NCBI RefSeq assembly: GCF_031583575.1 | Contig: NZ_CP134146.1 | Location: forward strand, 620,001-684,000 | From: Thalassotalea nanhaiensis | Lineage (GTDB): Bacteria > Pseudomonadota > Gammaproteobacteria > Enterobacterales > Alteromonadaceae | Length of the DNA stretch: 64,000 bases | Direction of reading: 5' to 3' | Part shown: positions 48,817 through 58,858 of the stretch, piece by piece | Layout of the letters: each line of letters opens with the position of its first letter | Numbering within the stretch: position 1 is the first letter of the stretch | Notes under the pieces: generated by a model | Seen by the model: only the letters and a program-made list of their open reading frames with translations | Databases searched by the model: none | What the model was told of the DNA's origin: nothing | Translations under genes and position numbers: made by a program

Positions 48817-51324
48817 TTGAATAATAACAACTATATTGCAATAACAAACTCATTAAAATTGGCGGGCATTGCAATAACTACATTTATAATTTCGGCTTGT
48901 GGTGAACCTGAAACCGCGACTAAAGGAGCCAGTCTTTCTGTAAAAAATAAATATAGCCAACCAATCAAAGTTAGCACAGGTAAACATCGTCTTTGGTATA
49001 AAAAACCTGCGACAGATTGGATGACACAAGCATTGCCCATTGGTAATGGTTTTATGGGGGCGATGCTATTTGGTGGCATTGAAGAAGACCGTATTCAATT
49101 TAATGAACAATCGTTGTGGGCAGGTGGTCCTGGTAGTAGTGAAAGCTACACCAGCGGTAATCGTAAAGGTGCGTATAAAGTATTACCTGAAGTACGAAAA
49201 TTAGTGAATGATGGCAAGTTTGAGCAAGCACATGCATTAGCAAAAACAGAGTTAACCGGTAAAATTAGCAAAGAAGAAAAAAGTGCTAAAGGTCATAGTT
49301 TTGGTGACTTTGGTGCGTATCAAGCGTTTGCTGATGTCTATGTTAACCAAGTGGTCAAAAATGATACCTCAAATTACACCAGAACGCTGGACCTTGAGAC
49401 TGGCTTAGTTACTGTGAAGTACCTTGATGGCCAAATAAATCATAAACGTGAATATTTTGCTAATTACCCGTCAAGGGTCATGGCATTTCGTTATGAAAAC
49501 GATGCGAAAGCCGGCGTAGATTACAGCGTTCGTTTAGATTCTTTGCACCCAACTCAAGTGCACAGTGAAAGTAATGTTTTAATTTTAACAGGCCATGTTG
49601 CTGACAATGGCATGGCAATGGAAGCAAGATTAGAAGTTCGTGTTGAAGGTGGCGAAGTTAACATTAAAGATGGTCTGGCTCACATTGTTGGCGCTAATGC
49701 CATGACTTTAGTACTTACTGCAGCAACCGATTACCAAGATGTAGCACCTAAATACAAAGGCAATGATTACGCTAAATTTAACCAAGAAACGTTAGCATCA
49801 GTTGCGAGCAAAGATTATCAATCACTACTAATAGAGCATGTTAGTGATTACCAGTCACTGTTTCACCGAGTTGCTCTTACGCTAGATAATGGTGGTGATT
49901 CAAACTCTGAGATGGCAACAGATCAACGTATCCTAAATTATAGTAAAACAGCAAGTGACGTAGACTTAGAAGCGTTGTTTTTTCAGTACGGCCGTTACTT
50001 ACTCATTAGTAGCTCGAGACCGGGATCTCTACCGGCTAATTTGCAAGGTAAATGGAATGACTCTCTGGTTCCTGCATGGGCATCAGACTATCACTTTAAT
50101 ATTAATGCTCAAATGATTTACTGGCCTGCAGAAGTGACTAACTTAGCAGAAACTCATGAACCACTCCTAGAGTACACTCAAAGTTTAGTTACGCCAGGTC
50201 AAGTAAGTGCCAAAGCCTTTTTTGGGGTAAATGGTTGGGTGGTCAATACGATGAATAACATCTTTGGTTATACCGCTACTGGTTGGGGATTTCCTTGGGG
50301 CTACTTTCCTGCTGGAGCTGCTTGGTTAAGTCAGCATCAGTGGCAACACTATGACTTTAATGGCGAACAAGCTTATCTCGCAGAAGGTGCACTGCCTACT
50401 ATGGAGCAAGCGGCATTATTTTGGCTAGAGTACTTACAAGAAAATGAGCAGGGCCAACTGATTTCTATTCCAAGCTACTCACCGGAACATGGGGGCATTT
50501 CTGGCGGTGCTTCTATGGATCACCAAATTGTTTATAACTTATTCACCAACTACTTAAGTGCTTGTGAAGTGGCTGCTTATGATTGCTCTTTTACAGATAG
50601 AGTAGAAACAGCAAAAGCAAAACTACTGCCACCGCAAATTGGTCATTGGGGACAATTGCAAGAGTGGGCTGAAGATCGAGATAATCCAAACAGTAAACAT
50701 CGTCATGTTTCGCACATGTTTGCCGTTTATCCGGGAAACCAAATTGGACGATTAAGTACACCTAAATTGGCAGATGCGGCTAAAGTTTCGCTTAATGCTC
50801 GTGGTGATAATGGTACTGGTTGGTCTTTAGGTTGGAAAATGAATCTATGGGCACGTTTAGCTGATGGCGACCGCGCCCATAAGTTATTACAGCGCACCAT
50901 GAGATTAGTTGGCTTCAAAGAAACCGACAGCTCAGGTGTGTTAGTAAATAATCATGGCCAGTATGATAGTGGCGTTTACCATAACTTCTTATCTGCTCAC
51001 CCACCGTTTCAACTTGATGGCAACATGGGGGCAACTGCGGGCATCGCAGAAATGCTATTACAATCTCACGATAGTGCCATAGAGTTGTTACCAGCACTTC
51101 CTAACGCATGGCCTAGTGGTGAAATTAAAGGGCTACGCGCACGTGGTGGTTTTGAAATTGATATGGCTTGGGAAAAAGGTCAACTGAAGCAAGTTGATAT
51201 TCTTAAAGTGGGTCATACCGTTAACGGCAAAACCGTTAAATTAAAGTATGGTGCTAAAGAGATAAGCTTTAAAGATGAAGCTGGTTTGGCGATGAAACTC
51301 AATGGTGCATTAAGCGACCTTTAA
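48817..51324 (+). CDS. GH95 family alpha-L-fucosidase/alpha-L-galactosidase (lipoprotein)
   Basis: 835 aa starting with TTG at 48817. GAGG lies nine bases upstream, and no in-frame ATG appears before the catalytic domain, so the rare start is well supported. The lipobox IISAC sits at about Cys27. GH95 blocks are clear: LPIGNGFMGAMLFGGI, QFNEQSLWAGGP, then SSSRPGSLPANLQGKWND and NINAQMIYWPAEVTNL in the (alpha/alpha)6 barrel, and QLDGNMGATAGIAEMLLQS. GH95 inverts alpha-L-fucosides, and some members prefer alpha-L-galactosides. It follows GH2 by 26 bp, so both probably act on one glycan. Confidence 0.9.
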   Translation: MNNNNYIAITNSLKLAGIAITTFIISACGEPETATKGASLSVKNKYSQPIKVSTGKHRLWYKKPATDWMTQALPIGNGFMGAMLFGGIEEDRIQFNEQSLWAGGPGSSESYTSGNRKGAYKVLPEVRKLVNDGKFEQAHALAKTELTGKISKEEKSAKGHSFGDFGAYQAFADVYVNQVVKNDTSNYTRTLDLETGLVTVKYLDGQINHKREYFANYPSRVMAFRYENDAKAGVDYSVRLDSLHPTQVHSESNVLILTGHVADNGMAMEARLEVRVEGGEVNIKDGLAHIVGANAMTLVLTAATDYQDVAPKYKGNDYAKFNQETLASVASKDYQSLLIEHVSDYQSLFHRVALTLDNGGDSNSEMATDQRILNYSKTASDVDLEALFFQYGRYLLISSSRPGSLPANLQGKWNDSLVPAWASDYHFNINAQMIYWPAEVTNLAETHEPLLEYTQSLVTPGQVSAKAFFGVNGWVVNTMNNIFGYTATGWGFPWGYFPAGAAWLSQHQWQHYDFNGEQAYLAEGALPTMEQAALFWLEYLQENEQGQLISIPSYSPEHGGISGGASMDHQIVYNLFTNYLSACEVAAYDCSFTDRVETAKAKLLPPQIGHWGQLQEWAEDRDNPNSKHRHVSHMFAVYPGNQIGRLSTPKLADAAKVSLNARGDNGTGWSLGWKMNLWARLADGDRAHKLLQRTMRLVGFKETDSSGVLVNNHGQYDSGVYHNFLSAHPPFQLDGNMGATAGIAEMLLQSHDSAIELLPALPNAWPSGEIKGLRARGGFEIDMAWEKGQLKQVDILKVGHTVNGKTVKLKYGAKEISFKDEAGLAMKLNGALSDL

Positions 51325-51377
51325 TAATCTATGTGTAATTAAGCTACTTATGGGAACTCCACAACAGGGTAAATTTT

Positions 51378-52358
51378 ATGAATTATAAATATCTTATAGT
51401 ATTCATATTTTCCACGTGTTTATATTCGTGTGGTCAAAGCAGTGAACCAAATAAAGAAATATCAAAACCTGTTGTATCTTCTACAATCGATATTCCTATA
51501 AGGATCGAAAGTGATAACAAACCGAATGAGTTAATTAAGGTACTTATTGTTGATGGCATAAATAACCACAACTGGCAGGAGACTACCGCTCGTATTAAGG
51601 CGATTCTAGAGCCTAGTGGGCTTTTTGATATCACTGTTTCTACAACGCCATCACGGGAAGCAACAGACAAAGAGTGGAGCAGGTGGCGTCCTGAATTTTC
51701 TGCTTATGATGTTATTTTGAATAACTTCAATGGAGGTCATAACAGTAATGGAAAACGTTGGCCCGACGCTGTTGAAAAAGCTTTTGAGAGTTATGTAAAA
51801 AATGGCGGAGGTGTTGTTAATTTTCATGCGGCAAATAACGCGTTTCTAAATTGGCAGGCTTATAACGAAATGATTGGTTTAGGGTGGCGCAACCCGAGCT
51901 TTGGCCGAGGTGTGATTGTTGATGCAACGGATAAGCTTGTTTATATCCCTAAAGGCGAAGGACTAGGTGCTGGTCATAAAGAGAACCATGACTTTGTGAT
52001 GACGGTTTTCGAGAGAGATCACCCAATCACCGTTGGATTTCCACAAAAATGGATGCATGCTATGGAACAGCTTTCTCATGGTCAGCGTGGGCCAGCAAAG
52101 AATATGACGGTGCTACACTACGCTTGGTCAAAAGACAGTAAACGTAATGAACCCATAGACTGGATTGTTAACTATGGTGATGGCCGAGTTTATACAACAA
52201 TGTTGGGACATTTGATGCAGGAAGAAGGGTTAAACTTTCGCAGTGTTGGTTTTCGAGTTCTATTGATTCGTGCTTTACAGTGGACCGCAACTCAGCAAGT
52301 GACCTATCCTGTGCCATCAAACTTTCCAAGTAGTGATGCTATTATATTAGTCGATTAG
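51378..52358 (+). CDS. ThuA-like domain lipoprotein
   Basis: 326 aa with a lipobox (LYSC, about Cys18). LIKVLIVDGINNHNWQETT opens the ThuA (trehalose-utilisation, class-I glutamine-amidotransferase-like) fold. NGGGVVNFHAANNAF and the GAGHKENHDFVM segment with clustered His residues follow, and GDGRVYTTMLGH is the usual C-terminal block. ThuA-like proteins are frequent in polysaccharide loci, but their reaction is mostly unknown; proposals include keto-sugar or lactone chemistry. It ends the GH2-GH95 unit, followed by a weak hairpin. Confidence 0.85.
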   Translation: MNYKYLIVFIFSTCLYSCGQSSEPNKEISKPVVSSTIDIPIRIESDNKPNELIKVLIVDGINNHNWQETTARIKAILEPSGLFDITVSTTPSREATDKEWSRWRPEFSAYDVILNNFNGGHNSNGKRWPDAVEKAFESYVKNGGGVVNFHAANNAFLNWQAYNEMIGLGWRNPSFGRGVIVDATDKLVYIPKGEGLGAGHKENHDFVMTVFERDHPITVGFPQKWMHAMEQLSHGQRGPAKNMTVLHYAWSKDSKRNEPIDWIVNYGDGRVYTTMLGHLMQEEGLNFRSVGFRVLLIRALQWTATQQVTYPVPSNFPSSDAIILVD

Positions 52359-52364
52359 TAAACT

Positions 52365-52390
52365 ATGGCTCCGTTAATTAACAGAGCCAT
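52365..52390. terminator. Hairpin between convergent genes
   Basis: ATGGCTC (52365-52371) pairs with GAGCCAT (52384-52390), with an inner self-complementary GTTAATTAAC. It sits between the ends of the plus-strand ThuA and minus-strand GH29 genes. There is no clear T-run on either side, so its strength is doubtful. Confidence 0.45.
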
Positions 52391-52431
52391 TGCTTAACCA
52401 TTATACTTATTCTAAATAGAGTAAATTAAAC

Positions 52432-53928
52432 TCATCTACTTAATCTTAATCCCCACACGTATTTTCCAGTTTTATTCTTAGGCAGGCTAACAATAATGTC
52501 GTTATCTTTATTCGTAAAAGGTACAGAGCTATTAGCACTTATCAGTTCTATTTTATTTGCATTAAATTCAGCTGCTTGTGGCAGTTTGACTTGTCCGCTT
52601 TCTGGCCAATCTACAAACCAAGCATAAAGTGTGTCATCCTTTTGGGTGTAACGAATGGCTTTTTTCTCATATTTCCAATTGCCGTTTCCACCTGCCTGTA
52701 AACTATTAAGTTTACCTGTACCATAAGTAGACCATGGTTTTGTTTTGTGAATGCCTTCACCATTAATTTGCATCCACTCGCCAATTTCTATTAAAGCTTT
52801 TTCTTGAGCTTTATCTAATGTGCCATCAGGTCTTGGGCCAATATTGAGCAGCAAATTTCCATTGCGGCTGACAATATCAATAAACCCACGCAGTAGACTA
52901 TCAGTAGCAAAAGCGGGCTTTTCCCCTGCATAACCCCAACTGCCATTTACCGTATAGTGAGCCTGCCAAGGGCGCTGCTTTATTGCGCCCTCAAGTTGTC
53001 CTTCTGTATCATGTATACCTTCACCTTCTTGCATGGCGTCGCGTTTCCACGATAAAGCGACGGTTTTATTTAACGCTGAGCTAGTGTTGTAAAAGTTTGC
53101 GGTAACACGGCGCATTGCATCGCTAAAATAATCCTTGTTGTATTCTGTTCGCGCATCACAAACACCACCGTCGACAAAAATATAATCAGGCTGGTAGTTA
53201 TCGATAAGCTCATTCATTACCCGCTCCCATTTCAGCGCATCTTCTGGGCGAGGTGGGTCGGTATCTTTGCGACGTTTACCATAAAGGCCTTCATTCGCAG
53301 GGTCCCAAGTATCAAACTGTGGACGAAAGTTATAATATTTCCAGTGTCTGCCGTAATGTGTTGATACGCCAGTTTTAATGCCTTTTTTGCGCATGGCTTC
53401 AGTCAACTCTTTAACCACGTCACGCTTTGGCCCCATTTTAGAAGAATTCCATTCAATTTCTTTAGAGTCCCACATTGCAAAGCCATCATGATGTATTGCA
53501 GGTGCGGCAAAATATGTGGCACCAGTGTTAGCGATCAAATCGGCGTAATAATTAGCATCAAATTTTTCTAAAGTCAGCGCTGGAATTAAATCTTTATAAC
53601 CAAAGGATTTACGGTCGCCGTATTTTTTAGTGTGATGCTCCACAAATGACATCGCATAATCAGGATGTCTTTGCATATTCGGATTGTCAGCGGTGTAGTA
53701 CATATTCGTCGGATACCATTCATTCTTATAGGCAGGAACAGAGAAAACGCCTAAGTGCATAAAAAAACCTAACTTACCCTCACTGTACCACTGTGGCACA
53801 TCGTAAGAAGATAATGATTGATGACTTGTATCGTACTTTTCTTTGGCGCCAATACTGCTTGTAGAGAACAAAAGTACGAGCAAAATACATTTTAAAAGTC
53901 TTTCTTTGTAGCGTTTTACATTGTTCAT
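52432..53928 (-). CDS. GH29-like alpha-L-fucosidase (secreted)
   Basis: 498 aa with a signal peptide (cut near SIGAKE, about residue 28). WYSEGKLGFFMHLGVFSVPAY (47-67) replaces the common FGIFIHWG with FFMHLG. APAIHHDGFAMWDS (142-155) binds substrate, and the proposed nucleophile is Asp253 in YIFVDGGV. A C-terminal beta domain follows from about 410. It shares little beyond core motifs with the other GH29 at 44451, so the two likely cut different linkages. It is transcribed alone, divergently from the SGNH gene at 54120 across 191 bp of very AT-rich DNA. Confidence 0.85.
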   Translation of the reverse strand: MNNVKRYKERLLKCILLVLLFSTSSIGAKEKYDTSHQSLSSYDVPQWYSEGKLGFFMHLGVFSVPAYKNEWYPTNMYYTADNPNMQRHPDYAMSFVEHHTKKYGDRKSFGYKDLIPALTLEKFDANYYADLIANTGATYFAAPAIHHDGFAMWDSKEIEWNSSKMGPKRDVVKELTEAMRKKGIKTGVSTHYGRHWKYYNFRPQFDTWDPANEGLYGKRRKDTDPPRPEDALKWERVMNELIDNYQPDYIFVDGGVCDARTEYNKDYFSDAMRRVTANFYNTSSALNKTVALSWKRDAMQEGEGIHDTEGQLEGAIKQRPWQAHYTVNGSWGYAGEKPAFATDSLLRGFIDIVSRNGNLLLNIGPRPDGTLDKAQEKALIEIGEWMQINGEGIHKTKPWSTYGTGKLNSLQAGGNGNWKYEKKAIRYTQKDDTLYAWFVDWPESGQVKLPQAAEFNANKIELISANSSVPFTNKDNDIIVSLPKNKTGKYVWGLRLSR

Positions 53929-54051
53929 AGTTGACCTAACTTAACCTATAAATTGTTGATCCTAAGCACCTTAAATATTATTACGATTGCGGCAGTTAAT
54001 ATTTAGTACTAAATTTTTCGATGATTATTTATTATACGAATTTGCAATAAT

Positions 54052-54072
54052 TAATATATATCATACATAATG
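54052..54072 (+). promoter_or_regulatory. Candidate operator, recurrent ATCATACATAATG motif
   Basis: It is almost identical (20 of 21 bases) to the site at 46098-46118 and lies 48 bp before the gene at 54120, within the region shared with the divergent GH29 gene. Looser versions occur at 17528-17545 and, inverted, at 1021-1038, 4291-4310 and 12091-12108. Confidence 0.42.
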
Positions 54073-54119
54073 AATATGGAGTAGTATTTACTGCACAATA
54101 TTCAAATAACTCTTAATTT

Positions 54120-55670
54120 ATGTTGAACGTACTTCTAGATAAAAACGCCATCTTTAGAACATTGATATTTGTTTTACTTTCTTCATTTAACCTTTCATTG
54201 TTGATTGGCAAAGCTGAAGCACAAGTAAAGCTTGCCACAGTATTTGCAGACTCAATGGTTATACAACGAGAACAACCAATAAATATTTGGGGAACCGCCT
54301 CAGAAAATGAGCAAATTGCTGTTGTTTTTAAGGACGAAACTTATTACGGGCAAGCCGATAAAAATGGCAACTGGTTAATTAGACTACCCTCACAATCTGT
54401 AGCAACTGAACAGTCGCTAAAAGTTGTGGGTCAAAATACACTCGAGATCAAGAACATTGCTTTTGGCGACGTTTTTTTGGCCGGCGGTCAATCAAACATG
54501 GGATTTAAACTGAAAGAGGTTTTTAGCAAGTTTCCAAATGAAACCAACCTCAGCGATTACCCTGATGTTCGTCACTTTAAAGTAAAAAGGCACTACAACT
54601 TTAGCGGGCCTCAACAGGATATTGAAGGTGGGCACTGGCAAACGGCACGTGCTGGAACTGTAGGTAACTTCTCAGCTGTTGCTTGGTTTTTTGCTAAAGA
54701 TCTATACCAAAAATATAAAGTACCGATTGGCATTATTTCTTCCAGTGTGGGATCTACACCGGCAGATAGCTGGATGAGTATCGAGTCATTAAAAGACTTT
54801 CCAGATGCTCAAGCACTGGCCTATAAACTAGGCAACGATGACTATGTTAAGCAATTAAAAAATGAATACCAGCAAGAGCGACAAGCTTGGCGAAAGCAAA
54901 ATCCTAACAAAAAGAAAATCCCTTTTATCCTAATGCATCGCACCAGCCTGGATTTCAAACCAACAGGCTTTTATAACGCCATGATAGCGCCGTTAAAATC
55001 GATGAAATTTGCCGGCGTTATTTGGTATCAAGGCGAGAGTAATGCTAGATCACCAAAGAACTATGCCAAGCAGTTTACAGAGTTAATCTCGCTATGGAGA
55101 GATTTGTTTTCACAACCTAAATTACCATTTATGTTTGTGCAAATAGCTAATTTTCAAATGCCTGATGAAAGTCCAGCTGAAAGTAAATGGGCTGAGCTTA
55201 GAGCCGAACAAACGTATGTAGCAAATACGGTAGAAAACACAGCTATGGCGTTAGCGATAGATACTGGCGAACGGCATAATATTCACCCATTAGATAAAAA
55301 GACTGTAGGAGAGCGTTTAGCCTTAGCTGCGCGTAACCTGATTTACGGTGAAAAACAGCTAAATTATACCAGTCCATTAGTTGATCAGGCGGTTGTAAAT
55401 AATGGCCTGGTAACAATTAGTTTTAAGCACGTTAATAAAGGCCTATTGGTAAAGGGGGGGAAGCTATTTGGCTTTGCTATTGCCGCTGAAGATAAGGAAT
55501 TTATTTGGGCAAATGCAAAGTTAGAAAGCAACCAAGTAACGGTTTGGCATGACAGTATAAAAGCCCCTAAATATGTACGCTATGCATGGGCAACCAATCC
55601 TGAAAATGCAAATCTATATAACGATCAAGGGTTACCGGCTACACCATTTAGTATTGCGCTTAAATATTGA
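54120..55670 (+). CDS. Sialate O-acetylesterase-like (SASA) carbohydrate esterase
   Basis: 516 aa with a signal peptide cut after AEA (residue 34). An N-terminal beta domain (about 35-110) precedes the SGNH core: GDVFLAGGQSNMGF with nucleophile Ser125, the WYQGESNARS block near 305, and the Asp/His pair in ERHNIHPLDK near 385. This is the architecture of SASA-type sugar O-acetylesterases, which remove acetyl groups from glycans in the periplasm. It is the only plus-strand gene in the right 12 kb. It ends 57 bp before the convergent GH50-like gene with no clear terminator between. Confidence 0.88.
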   Translation: MLNVLLDKNAIFRTLIFVLLSSFNLSLLIGKAEAQVKLATVFADSMVIQREQPINIWGTASENEQIAVVFKDETYYGQADKNGNWLIRLPSQSVATEQSLKVVGQNTLEIKNIAFGDVFLAGGQSNMGFKLKEVFSKFPNETNLSDYPDVRHFKVKRHYNFSGPQQDIEGGHWQTARAGTVGNFSAVAWFFAKDLYQKYKVPIGIISSSVGSTPADSWMSIESLKDFPDAQALAYKLGNDDYVKQLKNEYQQERQAWRKQNPNKKKIPFILMHRTSLDFKPTGFYNAMIAPLKSMKFAGVIWYQGESNARSPKNYAKQFTELISLWRDLFSQPKLPFMFVQIANFQMPDESPAESKWAELRAEQTYVANTVENTAMALAIDTGERHNIHPLDKKTVGERLALAARNLIYGEKQLNYTSPLVDQAVVNNGLVTISFKHVNKGLLVKGGKLFGFAIAAEDKEFIWANAKLESNQVTVWHDSIKAPKYVRYAWATNPENANLYNDQGLPATPFSIALKY

Positions 55671-55727
55671 GGAAGGTGATGCAGCTTTTTTATGGATCAT
55701 ATGTTACGAAGCTAACTTATTTCACTA

Positions 55728-57815
55728 TCACTTTTCATTTAATCGATATTGATACAGGCGGTAATTGGTCTCGCGCATATACGAGATTAACTCGTAGTAT
55801 ATTTGGTCTGTCATTGACACCAAACCACAATTTGCATTTTCGCCGTTACCACGGCCTGCGGTGGTTGAATTTGCCCACATAAACCAGTGAGCACCAACAA
55901 TTCGTGGGTTTCTTAACGCGCCTTCTACAAAGTTCTTATACTTCTCACCTCTATTTCGCTGGTTAGACGCATAACCTAGACCGGTAAAAAACTTGCCTGC
56001 ATCCAACGCGCCAAAATTAAATTCAGAGATGATAAAAGGTTTGTCTATATCTGCTGCTGGGTAGGGGTAATGTTCAACTTCATTTTCATAGGCGTTGAAT
56101 GACAATATATCGACATATTTTGCCGCGACAGAAATATTGATGTGGTTTTTATGATTACCATGCCAGCGGCAACCTAAATAAAGCTTGCCCGGTGCATGGG
56201 TGTCGATAAGTTCTTTACTGGTTTTAAAATAAACGTCCGTCATATTGGTGTAGTGAAGGACATTTATATCTTTAAGTAAACGGTGTTTAACCTTATTTTT
56301 TTTAACCTTGGTTGTTAAAAGCGCTTGCCAACTTTTAAAGTTACTGCCGGCCATTTTATTAAAGGTTTCAATGTTTTTTAGCTTGTCTTTTAATAGCGCA
56401 ATATAGACTTTTTTACCGGCACTATTTTGACCTTTTGCAAGAGTGCTAGCCGCTATACTTTGTGGCGTTCCCCAATGGATTTCGTTATTGATAAAGAAAC
56501 CAAAAAAATACGGATCATTTTTAACAAGAGCAGCCTTTTGTTTAACTTTCCTTTCAAGTTCGTCTTTCCACTTTGGGTCAAACACATCGGGAAATTTTTC
56601 ATGAATTTCTGGTTTAGTTGCACCAATAAAAACGGTATATGGTAGCTTTTTCTTCTCGGATGACGACGCGACGTCTTCATTCGACCAGCCGCCTAAGGTA
56701 TTTAAGCCCCAGCTTTTCATTCTATCTAAGCTTATATCAAGGTACTTTCCTTCACTATTATCACCATACTTTCGATGCAAGTTCTTCAAACCATGATAAT
56801 AAGTTTGGCCTTTAAAATATTCTTGGTTATTTGGGCTTTTATTAGGAATTCCTTCAAAGAAATGCTCCCTGTTTTTAGTGGGGGTTCCTACAGTTAATTT
56901 ACCGGCACCATTAACGCCAGATGACCAAAAAAGATTGCCATCTGGATTTATTATCCACCATTTTCCTTCTATTTTTTGTGTTCTAAAATGTCCTGTAGCC
57001 TCAAACTTTGGTCCGTTGGCAAAACCTCCAAATCTATCCCATTCAATCGACTTTGGATGTTTGGCTAAGTCTTTTTGTTCTTTTTCTATTGCTTGCTTAA
57101 ACTGAGTGTCGTCAGTTATTTTTCCGGGCCAAGTGTCATGTTTATATTGGCCATATTTATTAATAAACGGAAAGTAGGACGTTTTATCTTTGGTGTATAA
57201 ATATGGTAGTGCAGGGCGGTTTTTGAAGATTCGTTTTAGCAGTATTTTTTGCTCAAAACCTTTGGCCGGGAAAGCAATTTTAAGGCCGTTTATATGTTTT
57301 GCATCAACGCCTTCCCAAATCATAATAACGCCATTAGGTATGCCTTTCATGCCAGGAAAGTCACTTTTATACGGATAGTCTGCTTTGGTGATTTGGTCGC
57401 GTATTAACACATTGTTATAAATCAGAGACTCTAGTGGCTTCAAAAAACCAATATGGGCAAGGCTATGCTGATTTTTTGACTTTGCCTGTGTTTGCTTCTG
57501 TCTTTTGGGACTTTCATACATAATAACGGGATCAAAACGTATTTGTTGCTGAGTTTTATTTTCTAATTCAATACTTAAAAATACCCACTGGGTTAAATCC
57601 CAATAATCAACGCTTGGCTTGAATACAATGCTACCTTTTTGACCCGACTGTATCGTTATTTCAATGCCATCTGCAGTGCGTTTCGTTTGTACATTATTGG
57701 TCTTATAGGACTCTGCAGTTAAAGTATTTAAATTTATAATATCAGAAGTTAATTCTTGTACAGCGATAACTGGAAGAGCCAATGTTAGTGCGAGTAATAT
57801 AAATAGATTTTTCAT
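55728..57815 (-). CDS. GH50-like glycoside hydrolase, second copy (secreted)
   Basis: 695 aa with a standard signal peptide (LPVIAV, about residue 19) rather than the lipobox of its paralogue at 5217. Domain order is the same: beta-rich N-terminal region, then GHFRTQKIEGKWWIINPDGNLFW, INNEIHW with acid/base Glu445, LYLGCRWHGNH, and SEFNFGALDAG with nucleophile Glu598. The C-terminal GAHWFMWANSTTAGRG and GENANCGLV blocks are conserved. It is last in a minus-strand run after GH43 (14 bp gap). Related enzymes are exo-beta-agarases; the substrate here is inferred to be a beta-linked galactan disaccharide or its neighbours. Confidence 0.8.
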   Translation of the reverse strand: MKNLFILLALTLALPVIAVQELTSDIINLNTLTAESYKTNNVQTKRTADGIEITIQSGQKGSIVFKPSVDYWDLTQWVFLSIELENKTQQQIRFDPVIMYESPKRQKQTQAKSKNQHSLAHIGFLKPLESLIYNNVLIRDQITKADYPYKSDFPGMKGIPNGVIMIWEGVDAKHINGLKIAFPAKGFEQKILLKRIFKNRPALPYLYTKDKTSYFPFINKYGQYKHDTWPGKITDDTQFKQAIEKEQKDLAKHPKSIEWDRFGGFANGPKFEATGHFRTQKIEGKWWIINPDGNLFWSSGVNGAGKLTVGTPTKNREHFFEGIPNKSPNNQEYFKGQTYYHGLKNLHRKYGDNSEGKYLDISLDRMKSWGLNTLGGWSNEDVASSSEKKKLPYTVFIGATKPEIHEKFPDVFDPKWKDELERKVKQKAALVKNDPYFFGFFINNEIHWGTPQSIAASTLAKGQNSAGKKVYIALLKDKLKNIETFNKMAGSNFKSWQALLTTKVKKNKVKHRLLKDINVLHYTNMTDVYFKTSKELIDTHAPGKLYLGCRWHGNHKNHINISVAAKYVDILSFNAYENEVEHYPYPAADIDKPFIISEFNFGALDAGKFFTGLGYASNQRNRGEKYKNFVEGALRNPRIVGAHWFMWANSTTAGRGNGENANCGLVSMTDQIYYELISYMRETNYRLYQYRLNEK

Positions 57816-57829
57816 TATTTTTATATTGC

Positions 57830-58843
57830 TTATAACTTAGTTTCAGGGTTCAAATTAGGTGCTTGATAGACTAAAGGAATAATTTTCCCTTCATCGTCAA
57901 AACCAATTTCATCAAAATGTACAGAGCGTTGTTTAGCAGAATGTGATAACACTCGAGAGTGATAGAACACGTACCATTTGTCGTTAAACTCAGTAATAGA
58001 GCCATGACTGGTACCAGCACCAACCGGTGTCATAACTTCGCCTACATAGTCGAATGGTCCAAGTGGATTTGTGGCCATGGCATAAACCAAGGTTGTGTTT
58101 TTTTCCCAGCCATTTGAGTACATGTAGTAGTAATATTTACCACGTTTAAATACCCATGGGCCTTCGCCGTACCAGCCTCCGCCAGTTTTTTCAGTATATT
58201 GTTCAATACCATTTATTTGCACAGGCTCAATATCACCATCAAGCTCTATCATGTTGTCTTTAAGTTTGACCACTCGCGGGCTGCGACAGCCAAAATACAT
58301 ATAAGCCTGACCGTCATCATCAATAAGCATTGCAGGGTCTATCGGCTCTTGACCAACCACTTGCTCATTTCCAGTTTTATCAACTAAAGGTTTTCCTAGT
58401 GGATCAATAAAACCCGAAGTAGGAGAGTTACTTACCGCGACACCAATTTTTGCTTGTTCAACTGGGTAATAAAAGTAGTATTTTCCATTACGTTTTATTG
58501 CATCTGGCGCCCAAGCTTGTTTTGTTGCCCAGGAGATATCATCTAAGTTGAAAAATGCCCCATGATCTGTCCATGTATTTAAATCTTTGGTAGAAAAGAC
58601 ATGCCAGTCGGTCATATCAAAATGAGCTTGATGATCAGTGTCTGAGCGGTCGTGTGAAGTATACAAATATAACGTATCGTCAAACACTCTCGCTGAAGGA
58701 TCCGCAGTAAATATATGTCGGATCAGGGGGTTGCCTTCATTTTTAAATTCAACAAACTGGGATTCACTACAAGCAGTTAATAAGGCGAGCATTACCATTA
58801 CCATCGCCCAAATAATATTCTTCACTGAAGAATGGGAGTTCAT
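57830..58843 (-). CDS. GH43-family glycoside hydrolase (lipoprotein)
   Basis: 337 aa five-bladed propeller. A lipobox LTAC sits at Cys25. The catalytic base is Asp48 (TADPSARV), the pKa-modulating Asp is Asp169 (EPIDPAML) and the acid is Glu227 (YGEGPWV), the standard GH43 trio. GAGTSHGSI and FYHSR blocks complete the fold. GH43 enzymes usually cut arabinosides or xylosides, but some cut beta-1,3-galactans. It lies between a CBM9-like protein (15 bp) and the GH50-like gene (14 bp), so it is part of one operon. Its role in a galactan locus suggests side-chain removal or galactosidase activity. Confidence 0.88.
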   Translation of the reverse strand: MNSHSSVKNIIWAMVMVMLALLTACSESQFVEFKNEGNPLIRHIFTADPSARVFDDTLYLYTSHDRSDTDHQAHFDMTDWHVFSTKDLNTWTDHGAFFNLDDISWATKQAWAPDAIKRNGKYYFYYPVEQAKIGVAVSNSPTSGFIDPLGKPLVDKTGNEQVVGQEPIDPAMLIDDDGQAYMYFGCRSPRVVKLKDNMIELDGDIEPVQINGIEQYTEKTGGGWYGEGPWVFKRGKYYYYMYSNGWEKNTTLVYAMATNPLGPFDYVGEVMTPVGAGTSHGSITEFNDKWYVFYHSRVLSHSAKQRSVHFDEIGFDDEGKIIPLVYQAPNLNPETKL

Positions 58844-58858
58844 ATTAATTGCAGCTAC

